NCBI RefSeq assembly: GCF_010365285.1
Contig: NZ_CP048286.1
Coordinates: 5,630,001-5,694,000, forward strand
Origin: Paenibacillus rhizovicinus
Lineage (GTDB): Bacteria; Bacillota; Bacilli; Paenibacillales; Paenibacillaceae
Reading direction: 5' to 3'
DNA: 64,000 nucleotides
Positions within the stretch are counted from its first letter, which is position 1. The number at the start of each line of letters is the position of its first letter. Both the position numbers and the translations under genes were made by a program. Below are positions 8,503 through 17,235 of this stretch, piece by piece. The notes beneath the pieces are model-generated. The model ran no database searches. It had not been told where the DNA came from and worked only from the letters and a program-made list of their open reading frames with translations.

Positions 8503-11115
8503 GTGAAAAATCGAAAACGCATCGTAATGGCTGCCCTCTGCGTCAGTTTGGCAGCAGTCAGTCCCGTACGCCACTTCGCGCACGGACAATCCGAGGGCAG
8601 CGGCGCTCCGAAGCTGTCCATCGCGCCGTCGCCGGCTGCCGCTAACGGAAAAGCCGCCGCGCGCGAAGCGGCAATCGCGTCCATTGATACGGCATCCGGG
8701 CAAGCGGCAGTCACTCCGCGCACGTCGAATACGCCGGAGGAGCTGGCGGCGCTGACCCGCATGGAGCAAGTGTCCGAGACGGATTCGCTTGCGCTGTTCA
8801 TCAACAGGGAAACGGCGGCAATCGCCGTCAAGGACAAGCGGGACGGCTATATCTGGTTCTCCAATCCGGTGGACGCCGGCAGCGACAAGCTTGCCTCGCC
8901 GCTGTACCGGTCGGAAATGTCCTCGCAGCTGCTATTGAACTACTACAACGACAAAGGCCAAGTCTATCGGTTCAACAGCTTCGACGACAGCGTACAGAAG
9001 AAGCAGTTCGCCATCAACGTGAAGGACGGGGCGGTCAACGTCACGTACCAGTTCGGCAAAGCGGCGGGAAATACGGATATCATCCCCGCCGTTATCGGCA
9101 AGCAGCGGTTCGAAGATGCGATCCTTGCGAAATTGAAGGACGACGATGCCCGCAAGCAGGTGACGTACAAATACCGGTATAACGAAGAGAAGCAGGTGTA
9201 CACGGTTCGGAACCTCCAGGACAACGTGAAGCAGGAGCTCGCGGACTATCTGACTTCAGCCGGTTACACGGCGAAGGATGCCGCCAAGGATAACAAGGAG
9301 AACGGCGGCTCTTCCGAGGAAGCGGCGGAGGCGGAGGCGCAATTTACGATTCCGGTCGAATATGCCTTGGACGGCGATCAATTCGTGGTCACGATCCACG
9401 GTAAGGATGTCAAATACAACGAGGCATTTCCGCTCGCTTCCGTACAGGTGCTGAAGCACTTCGGGGCGGCTGACGATAAGAAGGACGGTTATATTTTCGT
9501 CCCTGACGGCTCGGGCGCATTGATCCGCTTGAACAACAAGAAGCTGACCGCCGAACCGTACCGCATGCCGGTCTACGGCGAGGACGGCACGTTCGACGTG
9601 AAGGAGCGCGTACTGACAAGCACGCCGGTTCGCCTTCCCGTATTCGGAATGAAGCAGAACGACCATGCGGTGCTGGGCATTATCGAAGGCGGCGACGCGC
9701 TCGCCAGCATATTGGCAGACATTAGCGGCCGACATGATGCCTACAACAGCGTCAATGCGGAATTCCAGTTCGTCGCCCAGGATGTCTACACGCTAACGTC
9801 CGGTACGAAGTCGAGTTCGGTACCGATGTTTCAGAAGCATCCGTATCAGGGCGATATCAAGCTCCGATATGCGTTTCTCTCCGGGGACGATGCGGATTAC
9901 GTCGGAATGGCGGGAGCCTACCGGGAATACTTGATCGCGAAATACGACCTGAAGAAGCTGACGTCCGCCGAGAATGCGCCATTTATTCTCGAGCTGGAAG
10001 GGGCGTTCAAGAGGCAGAAGTCATTCCTCGGCATCCCGTACAAGACGACGGAACCGTTGACGACCTTCGAGGATGCTGCCCGGATTATCGCGATGCTGAA
10101 GGAACGGGGAGTCGACGATCTGGCGCTGCGGTATGTCGGCTGGTTCAATGGCGGCATCCGTCACGGCTCGCCGAAGTCAATCAAGCCCGAAAGCGCGCTC
10201 GGCGGGAAATCGGGGCTGAACAAGCTGGCGAACTATGCCGAGGAGAACGGTGTCCGCTTGTATCCGGATACCGCGTTTCTGGAGAAATACAAAGGATCGC
10301 AGGACAGCGCGGACTTCCTGGACAGACGCAATGCGGCGATCTATAAGTACGATCCGGTTATGTTCGTCAAGGATTCCGCTTCCTTCTCGCATTATGTGCT
10401 GTCCGCGAACAAGCTGCCGGGTACGGTCGGTGGATTCCTGTCCGATTACGGGAAGCTTGGCATCCACGGCCTGTCGCTGCGGGACATGGGCAGCGAGGTC
10501 AATTCGGACTTCAATCCGAGCTCGCCCGTCAGCCGTCAGGATGCGCTGGGTACGATCGTCGCCGAAGCCGGCAAATTGAAGCAGGGAACCGAATCGCTGA
10601 TGGTCAGCGGCGGCAATGCCTATATGGTGCCGTACGCGGATATCATCGTCGGCGCACCGACCTCCAGTAACCGGAAGAATATCACGGACGAGGACGTCAT
10701 GTTCTATCAGATCGCGCTGCACGGCTACGTTGACCTGGCAGGGGCGCCTTTCAACCGGGAAGATACGACGAGTCCGAGGGCCTCGATGCTCAAAGCGCTC
10801 GAAACGGGTTCGAATCTGTATTACGTATGGTATTACAAGGACTCGTCCGCCGTGAAGGATACGGCCTACAACGATTTGTACGCGCTGCATTACGCGGATT
10901 GGATCGACGAGGCGACGGCGCTCTATCAAGAAATGAATCCCGTCCTGAAGCAAGTCCGGAACGAAACGATTGTCGGGCACCGCAATCTAGCAGATGGCGT
11001 GGTTGAAACGACATTCGAGAACGGTCTTTCGATTCTCATTAATTACAATACGACAGCAGTACAGGTGAACGGTATGAGCATCGGCGCCGAAAGCTTCCGG
11101 TTAGGCGGTGAATAG
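8503..11115 (+). CDS. Large secreted protein of DUF5696 type, possible glycoside hydrolase
   Basis: 870 residues from a GTG at 8503, preceded by AAGGGGGACGG; the longer open frame from 8437 overlaps the previous gene and lacks a ribosome site. The N-terminus is a signal peptide ending near HFAHGQ. I believe this is the DUF5696 family, seen beside sugar importers in Paenibacillus, but that is from memory. The central part (about 500-760) has alternating strand/helix text such as LALRYVGWFNGGIRHG, NGVRLYPDTAF and GLSLRDMGSEVNSDF, which would fit a TIM-barrel glycosidase. Catalytic residues cannot be assigned. It ends overlapping the ribosome site of the third permease. Confidence 0.7.
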   Translation: MKNRKRIVMAALCVSLAAVSPVRHFAHGQSEGSGAPKLSIAPSPAAANGKAAAREAAIASIDTASGQAAVTPRTSNTPEELAALTRMEQVSETDSLALFINRETAAIAVKDKRDGYIWFSNPVDAGSDKLASPLYRSEMSSQLLLNYYNDKGQVYRFNSFDDSVQKKQFAINVKDGAVNVTYQFGKAAGNTDIIPAVIGKQRFEDAILAKLKDDDARKQVTYKYRYNEEKQVYTVRNLQDNVKQELADYLTSAGYTAKDAAKDNKENGGSSEEAAEAEAQFTIPVEYALDGDQFVVTIHGKDVKYNEAFPLASVQVLKHFGAADDKKDGYIFVPDGSGALIRLNNKKLTAEPYRMPVYGEDGTFDVKERVLTSTPVRLPVFGMKQNDHAVLGIIEGGDALASILADISGRHDAYNSVNAEFQFVAQDVYTLTSGTKSSSVPMFQKHPYQGDIKLRYAFLSGDDADYVGMAGAYREYLIAKYDLKKLTSAENAPFILELEGAFKRQKSFLGIPYKTTEPLTTFEDAARIIAMLKERGVDDLALRYVGWFNGGIRHGSPKSIKPESALGGKSGLNKLANYAEENGVRLYPDTAFLEKYKGSQDSADFLDRRNAAIYKYDPVMFVKDSASFSHYVLSANKLPGTVGGFLSDYGKLGIHGLSLRDMGSEVNSDFNPSSPVSRQDALGTIVAEAGKLKQGTESLMVSGGNAYMVPYADIIVGAPTSSNRKNITDEDVMFYQIALHGYVDLAGAPFNREDTTSPRASMLKALETGSNLYYVWYYKDSSAVKDTAYNDLYALHYADWIDEATALYQEMNPVLKQVRNETIVGHRNLADGVVETTFENGLSILINYNTTAVQVNGMSIGAESFRLGGE

Positions 11116-11116
11116 C

Positions 11117-12013
11117 ATGGAGAAGAAACGTATGACGCTTAAGCAGAAGAACGCTTGGTACGGCGTGCTGTTCGCGACACCGCTCATGATCGGCATGGTA
11201 CTCTTGTTTATTCTGCCGATGATCCAGTCGTTCCGCTACAGCTTAAGCTCGCTGGATATGGTAGAAGGCGGCTTCGATGTCACGTACAAGGGATTCAGCA
11301 ACTATACGAGTCTGTTCACGACGAATCCTGATTTTCCGCGCACATTGACCGAATCGGTCGTGAACCTGGTCGTGAACGTGCCGCTAATCATTATCTTCAG
11401 TCTGTTCGCCGCCGTGCTGCTGAATCAGAAGTTCAAAGGGCGTTCGTTCGCCCGGGCCGTCTTCTTCCTGCCGGTCATCATCGCCTCCAGCGCGATCGCG
11501 AACTTGGATATTAGCAGTTTCGTCGGGGGCGGCGCAATCGGATCGGGGAGCGGCGACGACTCCGGCGGCGTGATGCAAAGCATCGAATTAAGCAAAATGA
11601 TGCTGGATTCCGGTCTGTCCCCGGGTATCGTTAACTACCTCACCGGAGCGGTGGACCGAATCTATGAAATCATCAGCTCGTCCGGCGTGCAGATCTTGAT
11701 CTTCCTCGCGGGCCTGCAGTCGATTTCCCCGTCGTTGTACGAAGCGTCCAAGATTGAAGGAGCGACGGGCTACGAGAGCTTTTGGAAAATTACGTTCCCG
11801 ATGATGACGCCGCTCATTCTGACGAATATGGTGTATTCGATCACGGATACGGTGAACAGCAATTCTATTAATCTGCTGATCTCGGAAACGGCATTCAAAG
11901 TGTTCGACTTTGGTTTAAGCGCCGCAATGTCATGGGTCTTCTTCCTCTGCGTCGGACTCGTGCTCGCGTTGTCGGTCGGACTGATCTCGCGCAAAGTGTT
12001 CTATTATGACTAA
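11117..12013 (+). CDS. ABC sugar importer permease, second pair, MalF-like
   Basis: 298 residues from ATG 11117, which has AGGCGG eight bases upstream; a GTG at 11108 is possible but lies inside that ribosome site. About six helices are visible with the EAA loop EASKIEGATGY near residue 215. An unusual hydrophilic Gly/Ser-rich insert (FVGGGAIGSGSGDDSGG, about residues 135-153) separates two helices. The start overlaps the end of the DUF5696-type gene. It forms the second transmembrane pair in this cluster with the next gene. Confidence 0.88.
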   Translation: MEKKRMTLKQKNAWYGVLFATPLMIGMVLLFILPMIQSFRYSLSSLDMVEGGFDVTYKGFSNYTSLFTTNPDFPRTLTESVVNLVVNVPLIIIFSLFAAVLLNQKFKGRSFARAVFFLPVIIASSAIANLDISSFVGGGAIGSGSGDDSGGVMQSIELSKMMLDSGLSPGIVNYLTGAVDRIYEIISSSGVQILIFLAGLQSISPSLYEASKIEGATGYESFWKITFPMMTPLILTNMVYSITDTVNSNSINLLISETAFKVFDFGLSAAMSWVFFLCVGLVLALSVGLISRKVFYYD

Positions 12014-12028
12014 CGTGGAGGGAAGTCT

Positions 12029-12979
12029 ATGAAATCGCCAACAGATTATGCCATTGTCTTCGTAAGGAAACATCGTCCGGTGGACAAAACAAAACGTTGG
12101 TTATGGCTGCTCATCCGCACCATCATGATCCTCGGCTTCTGCTTCGTCATTCTGTTTCCCCTGTTTCAGCGGGTTTCCGTGGCATTCCGAAGCAAAGCCG
12201 ATATCTACGATCCGACGGTACTCTGGATTCCGCGCCACATCACGCTCGATAATTTTCGGATCGCCATCGAATCGTCCCATTATGTCACCGCTTTGCTGAA
12301 TACGATCTACGTATCGGCAAGCACGACGGTCATTCAGATGGCGTCGTGCGCGCTCGCCGCCTACGCCTTCGCGCGACTGCGGTTTAAGGGCAGCGGCATT
12401 CTGTTCGCGCTCGTTATCTTCACGATCGTGGTGCCGCCTCAGACGATCATGATTCCGCTGTACTTGACCTACCGGTACTTCGATCTGTTCGGGGTCGTGC
12501 ATTTGGTTACAGGCAAGAGAGGACTGAATTTGATCGACACGTTCTGGCCGTTTATTATTTCCGCCGGCACGGCGATGGGGCTGAAGAACGGGCTCTACAT
12601 TTATATATTCCGCCAGTTCTTCCGGGGCATTCCCAAGGAGGTCGAAGAGGCTGCGCTGGTCGACGGCGCGGGCGTCTTCCGGACGTTCTTCCGGATCATG
12701 CTTCCGAATGCGGTACCGGCGATCGTCACGGTGCTGCTCTTCTCCTTCGTCTGGCAGTGGAACGACAGTTACTACGTCAGTTTGTTCCTGAAGCAAGTCA
12801 AGGTGCTGTCCACAAGCCTGATGGACATGGGCATCGGCTTGAAGGAACCGGATCCGATCTATACGTCGATGCTGCTTAATACAGGGGTGCTGCTCACGAT
12901 CGCCCCGCTCGTGATCATGTATTTGTTCGTGCAGCGTTATTTCGTGGAAAGCGTCGAGCGGACGGGCATTACGGGTTAA
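12029..12979 (+). CDS. ABC sugar importer permease, second pair, MalG-like
   Basis: 316 residues, about six helices, EAA loop EEAALVDGAGVF near residue 208. GGAGGGAAG lies just before the ATG. It is more hydrophilic at the N-terminus than usual, with a basic stretch of about 30 residues before the first helix. It closes the transport part of the cluster; the regulator gene follows after 84 bases. Confidence 0.9.
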   Translation: MKSPTDYAIVFVRKHRPVDKTKRWLWLLIRTIMILGFCFVILFPLFQRVSVAFRSKADIYDPTVLWIPRHITLDNFRIAIESSHYVTALLNTIYVSASTTVIQMASCALAAYAFARLRFKGSGILFALVIFTIVVPPQTIMIPLYLTYRYFDLFGVVHLVTGKRGLNLIDTFWPFIISAGTAMGLKNGLYIYIFRQFFRGIPKEVEEAALVDGAGVFRTFFRIMLPNAVPAIVTVLLFSFVWQWNDSYYVSLFLKQVKVLSTSLMDMGIGLKEPDPIYTSMLLNTGVLLTIAPLVIMYLFVQRYFVESVERTGITG

Positions 12980-12999
12980 GTCTACTGATGCAAAATAGG

Positions 13000-13029
13000 T
13001 TGGATTCGTCAAGCAATTACCGATATACT
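13000..13029 (+). promoter_or_regulatory. Promoter candidate for the GntR-LacI regulator
   Basis: TTGGAT (13000-13005) and TATACT (13024-13029) are separated by 18 bases, with the start codon 35 bases after the -10 box. This fits a housekeeping promoter giving the regulator its own transcript apart from the importer operon. Confidence 0.5.
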
Positions 13030-13063
13030 TAAGGAAATATTAAGGCTAAGGTGTGGGTGCGTT

Positions 13064-14224
13064 TTGCTTAGCGATTATAAGCCGTTATACAGTCAGATAC
13101 TCGGGATTTTACGAGAGCGCATTTCACAGGGCGAATACGTGATCGGCCAGCAGCTTCCGACCGAAGTCGAGCTCGCGGAGCAATTCGGGGTCAGCCGTAT
13201 AACCTCCAAGCGGGCGCTGATCGAATTGGAGCGGGAAGGACTGATCTATCGCAGAAGGGGCAGCGGGAGCTTCGTCAAGAAGCAGGAAGAGGTCACGGCG
13301 GAGAAGGAGATGCAGGCCGTTCCTGCGCCCAGCCGAATCGTTTCTATGATTCTACCATTCGTTTCCGCGAACAACTCGTTCGAGCATATGCAGGGCGTGG
13401 CCGAATACGTGGAGTCCAAAGGCTACTATCTAAGTATTCATAACAGCGAATGGAACAGCGCGCGCGAGCGGGAGCTGCTGCAATCGCTGCCCAAACGAGG
13501 AACGTCCGGCATTATTCTGTACCCGGTCAGCACGCAGCACAATATGGATATCGTTCACGCGCTTCATCAGAACGGTTATCCGATCGTCACCGTCGATCAG
13601 TATTATAGTTTACTGGCGATGGGGAGCGCGGTATCGGACAACTTCGAAGGCGGCTACACGGCCGCATCGAAGCTCATCGAGCTCGGTCATGCGCGTATCG
13701 CGTTCCTGTCTACCATCGGCATTCAATATCGCAGCACGGTGCACGACCGGTATTTCGGCTACTGCAAGGCCTTGAGCGATAACGGGATCACGCTGGATAC
13801 GGAATTGATCTTCAGCGACATGCATAAGGAAGCGGAAGGTCCGACGGACGTCCGCCGTGCGTTCTACAGGCAGCTCATCGAGCGTTTGCTCGCGTTGCAA
13901 GTGACGGCCATTCAGGCCGAGCATGATATGGTCGCGTACGATTGCATCAAGGCTTGCATGGAATTAGGCGTGAACGTGCCGGAAGAGCTCTCCGTCGTCG
14001 GTTTCGATAATAACGACATGTCGCGTCAAGCCGACATTCCGATTTCGACGGTCGAGCAGAATTACGTGGAGATCGGCAGAAGATCAGCGATGATGATCGT
14101 CGATCAATTGGAGCACGGGACGATCCAGCGGGAACGGGCCGACATTCCGGTAAAATGGATAGAAAGGCAGTCGATCGGCCCGGGTCCGGAGCTGGGTCTG
14201 GAATCGCAGGAGCTTCAAGAATAG
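13064..14224 (+). CDS. GntR-type regulator with LacI-like sugar-sensing domain
   Basis: 386 residues. Residues about 5-75 are a GntR winged helix (QLPTEVELAEQFGVSRITSKRAL, then GLIYRRRGSGSFV). Residues about 90-375 are a periplasmic-binding-protein-like sensor of LacI type (VSMILPFVSANNSFEHMQGV at the start, LSVVGFDNNDMSRQ near the end). This is the architecture of the arabinose repressor AraR. The start is TTG with AAGGTG ten bases upstream. It follows the importer cluster on the same strand and probably controls it in response to the imported sugar, but no operator could be identified. Confidence 0.88.
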   Translation: MLSDYKPLYSQILGILRERISQGEYVIGQQLPTEVELAEQFGVSRITSKRALIELEREGLIYRRRGSGSFVKKQEEVTAEKEMQAVPAPSRIVSMILPFVSANNSFEHMQGVAEYVESKGYYLSIHNSEWNSARERELLQSLPKRGTSGIILYPVSTQHNMDIVHALHQNGYPIVTVDQYYSLLAMGSAVSDNFEGGYTAASKLIELGHARIAFLSTIGIQYRSTVHDRYFGYCKALSDNGITLDTELIFSDMHKEAEGPTDVRRAFYRQLIERLLALQVTAIQAEHDMVAYDCIKACMELGVNVPEELSVVGFDNNDMSRQADIPISTVEQNYVEIGRRSAMMIVDQLEHGTIQRERADIPVKWIERQSIGPGPELGLESQELQE

Positions 14225-14238
14225 CAGGTTTCCTATTA

Positions 14239-14276
14239 GCCTTCTGGCGGGCAATCGCTCGTCAGGGGGCTTTTTT
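14239..14276 (+). terminator. Terminator after the importer cluster
   Basis: GCCTTCTGGCGGG pairs with CTCGTCAGGGGGC using several G-U pairs around a short loop, followed by a run of six T at 14271-14276. It closes the regulator gene. Confidence 0.7.
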
Positions 14277-14292
14277 GTTATGACTTTATCTA

Positions 14293-14955
14293 TTACATGT
14301 TCGTCTGCTGCATGACTTGCTTCGCTTTGCTGCGATGTCCGGAACTCCGTTCGATACGGAGCAGCACGCGATAGACGATGTCCGCAAGCAGAATGCCGCA
14401 GGCGGCATCGAGCAGCGTATGCTGTTTAATTAGGAACGTCGAGACGATAATAAGCGTAGACATGCCATAGATCAGCGTTTGATTCAGACGGGTGCGGAAT
14501 TTGCTCTCGTACAAGGCTTTCATGACCATGTAGCTGGAGAAGCAGTGAATGCTCGGGAAACAGTTGAACGGCTCGTCGCGATGATACACGAACATCAGCA
14601 AACGCGTAATCGGATCGTTCCCGGTCAAATCCGGACGCGGCACCGTTGTCTGGAAGACGAGGTAAATACCGTAGCAGATCAGCGCGCAGGTCACGTACGT
14701 AATAAGCGCCCTGCGGTAAACGGCCGGGTCTTTCATAAAGAAATAGATCAGGCAGACATAGATATAGAAGATCCAAACGGAGTAAGGCAGCACGAATATT
14801 TTGACGAGCGGTATCGCCCGGTCCATGGCCGTCATCAGGCTATAAATTTGCTGGCTCGGATGATGATTCGGATTGTTCGTATAAGCGTAAATCCAGCCCA
14901 TGACAGGAAAAATAAGCATGCCGATCAATGGATAATAACGTTTCAACAGGTTCAC
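14293..14955 (-). CDS. PAP2-family phosphatase, membrane bound
   Basis: 220 residues with about five to six helices. The PAP2 signature is complete: VPRPD around residue 105, PSIH at 134-137, and the final motif with H179 and D183 (KQHTLLDAACG). Such enzymes remove phosphate from lipid phosphates or transfer phospho-alcohol head groups; the NCFPSIHCFS form resembles the Aur1/inositolphosphotransferase branch. The start is GTG with AAAGGGGGAAATCGAT upstream. It stands alone, opposite in strand to both neighbours. Confidence 0.85.
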   Translation of the reverse strand: MNLLKRYYPLIGMLIFPVMGWIYAYTNNPNHHPSQQIYSLMTAMDRAIPLVKIFVLPYSVWIFYIYVCLIYFFMKDPAVYRRALITYVTCALICYGIYLVFQTTVPRPDLTGNDPITRLLMFVYHRDEPFNCFPSIHCFSSYMVMKALYESKFRTRLNQTLIYGMSTLIIVSTFLIKQHTLLDAACGILLADIVYRVLLRIERSSGHRSKAKQVMQQTNM

Positions 14956-15087
14956 ATCGATTTCCCCCTTTCACGCACAAGCGAGTCTATTAGACTAGCA
15001 TCTCTGACTGCAATTCTGTAATAATAAGTTATTGTCCGGTCATTGACAAGGACCAAAGTCATACATGAACGCGAGGCGATTACAGGA

Positions 15088-15771
15088 ATGGCAAAAATTG
15101 CGGTCATCGACGACGATGCGCATATACGCGAGCTCGTTCAGCTTTATTTGCGCGACGAAGGATTCGATGTCGTGGAGTTCGCGAACGGCGAAGCGGCGTG
15201 GTTATACATAACGGACAATCCGGTCGACATGGCCATCATGGACATCATGATGCCGCGGATGGACGGCTGGGAGCTGTGCCGAAGAATCCGGGCATCCGGC
15301 GACATGCCGATCCTGATGATCACGGCGAAAGGCGAGTCGGAGGAGAAAATCAAAGGGTTCCAGCTGGGGACCGACGATTATATGACGAAGCCGTTCGACC
15401 CCATGGAGCTGGTCGTGCGCGTGAAAGCGCTGCTGAAGAGGTACCGGATCTCGGCTTCGCAGATGGTGACGATCGGCGGAATCGTTCTGGACCGGCTCGG
15501 TTACCAGGTCATTTTCAAAGACACCGAGGAAGCGATGACCATCCCGCTGAAGGAATTCGAGCTCATGTACAAGCTGGCGGGCCATCCCGGACAGCTGTTC
15601 ACGCGGGCTGCGCTCATCGAACAGATCTGGGGATTCGAATACGAAGGCGACGAGCGGACGGTGGACGTTCATATCAAAAGATTACGTGAACGCTTTGCAG
15701 CTTATGAAGAAAAATTCAAAATCGTGACATTGCGCGGACTCGGCTACCGGCTCGAGGTCCTTCATGATTAG
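15088..15771 (+). CDS. OmpR-family response regulator
   Basis: 227 residues from ATG 15088 with GAGGCG nine bases upstream; a TTG at 15043 would add a 15-residue tail that precedes the normal start of the receiver fold. The receiver has the acidic triad D8-D9-D10, phospho-acceptor D52, T79 and K101. The C-terminal half is a winged-helix DNA-binding domain (ERTVDVHIKRLRERF). The end overlaps the kinase gene by eight bases, so the two are translated together. The nearby RND pump is its likely target. Confidence 0.93.
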   Translation: MAKIAVIDDDAHIRELVQLYLRDEGFDVVEFANGEAAWLYITDNPVDMAIMDIMMPRMDGWELCRRIRASGDMPILMITAKGESEEKIKGFQLGTDDYMTKPFDPMELVVRVKALLKRYRISASQMVTIGGIVLDRLGYQVIFKDTEEAMTIPLKEFELMYKLAGHPGQLFTRAALIEQIWGFEYEGDERTVDVHIKRLRERFAAYEEKFKIVTLRGLGYRLEVLHD

Positions 15772-17155
15772 GTCGCTGTACGTCAGGACCGTGCTCATCT
15801 TCATTGCCGCCGTCATTATCAGCCTTGGCGTGTCTTTCATGCTTGCAATCCACATGTACAGCAGGAACGTGACATCGCTCGCCGAAGACCAGATGATCGC
15901 CAGCGGCAAGAAAATCATCCGCGAGCTCGGCGATGCGCCGCCGGAGAGCCTCCAAACGGTGCTGGAGAACGCAGTCGACGTCCCGGGTCTGCGCGTCAAA
16001 ATCATGGACGAGAACGGAAAGACGATATCTTACGGCGACGGCGGGAGCGGCGAGAAGACGCCGATTTCGCCGTCGCAGCTGAAGCCGGTGCTCCAAGGCG
16101 GCATTTACCGGGGCACCGTGACGTACATCCATGATCATCATAAAACGGCATCCTTGCTGATCGGCCTGCCATTCCAATTGCACGACCAATCCTACGCGCT
16201 GTACATTACGCCGGAGCTTAGCAAGTTGCTGGACATGTTCCGCAAATTCACGCTGACCGTATTCGGCTGCGTGCTGCTCGCGGGAAGTCTGCTCATTCTG
16301 CTTGCCGCCCGGTACATCGTCAAGCCCGTGCAAATGATGACGGAGGCGACCAAGCGCATGGCCAAAGGCGACTTCGGTATCGTGCTACGCACGAAGCGCA
16401 AGGACGAGCTGGGCGTCTTGACGGACAGCTTCAACGAAATGGCGGGCTCGCTGCGCATGCTGGACAAGCTGCGAAGCGATTTCGTCAACAACGTCGCTCA
16501 TGAAATCCAATCGCCCTTGACGTCGATCTCGGGATTTTCCAAAGCGCTTCGAACGAAGACGATGACGGAAGAAGGACGGAAACACTATCTGACCATTATC
16601 GAAGAGGAAAGTCAGCGTCTGTCCCGGTTGAGCGCTAATTTGCTGCGTCTGTCGGTGCTGCAGCAGGATCAGCAGCTTCACCATCCCGGTTACTTCAGGC
16701 TGGACGAGCAAATCCGCCGCAGCATCATTGCGAGCGAGCCGCAATGGCATGAGAAAGGGATCGAGCCGGAGCTGGATTTGGACGATGTGACCATCTATGG
16801 AGACGCGGATAGTCTCGAGCAAGTGTGGCATAATTTGATTAGCAACAGCATCAAGTTCACGGAGCCCCAGGGGGAAATCACGATTACGCTGCGCTTAATC
16901 GATGGCATGGCGGTCGCCGTCGTTCGCGACAATGGCCACGGTATCGGGCACGAAGAGCTGCAGCATATTTTCACGCCTTTCTACAAGGCGGACAAGGCTC
17001 GGGATTACGCGGTCAAAGGAAACGGGCTCGGTTTATCGATCGTTAAAGCGATCATCGACGTGCATGGTGGAAGCATTGAAGCGGAAAGCGAGCCCGGCGT
17101 TCATACGTTGTTCACAGTCAGGCTTCCAATACGGCCAAAAACGGAGATTGTCTAA
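15764..17155 (+). CDS. Sensor histidine kinase with HAMP domain
   Basis: 463 residues. Two membrane helices (about 8-30 and 162-185) flank an extracellular sensor of about 130 residues. HAMP follows, then the dimerisation helix with the phospho-accepting H246 in NVAHEIQSPLTS, and a catalytic ATPase domain with N box (WHNLISNSIKF), G1 (DNGHGIG) and G2 (GNGLGLSIV). It is complete. It forms an operon with the response regulator and ends 80 bases before the RND gene, so it may sense a compound the pump exports. Confidence 0.93.
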   Translation: MIRSLYVRTVLIFIAAVIISLGVSFMLAIHMYSRNVTSLAEDQMIASGKKIIRELGDAPPESLQTVLENAVDVPGLRVKIMDENGKTISYGDGGSGEKTPISPSQLKPVLQGGIYRGTVTYIHDHHKTASLLIGLPFQLHDQSYALYITPELSKLLDMFRKFTLTVFGCVLLAGSLLILLAARYIVKPVQMMTEATKRMAKGDFGIVLRTKRKDELGVLTDSFNEMAGSLRMLDKLRSDFVNNVAHEIQSPLTSISGFSKALRTKTMTEEGRKHYLTIIEEESQRLSRLSANLLRLSVLQQDQQLHHPGYFRLDEQIRRSIIASEPQWHEKGIEPELDLDDVTIYGDADSLEQVWHNLISNSIKFTEPQGEITITLRLIDGMAVAVVRDNGHGIGHEELQHIFTPFYKADKARDYAVKGNGLGLSIVKAIIDVHGGSIEAESEPGVHTLFTVRLPIRPKTEIV

Positions 17156-17235
17156 TATTGTAACCGCCAGTTCATGTTCAGTTCAAAAAACTCCGTTATG
17201 ATACTCTCTATATAAAGAGAAGAGGAGAGAACCCA

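Noticed and set aside
13064-13130. Whether the GntR gene could start further upstream at a GTG
   Set aside because: The GTG codons nearby are not in frame. TTG 13064 with AAGGTG is the only supported start.
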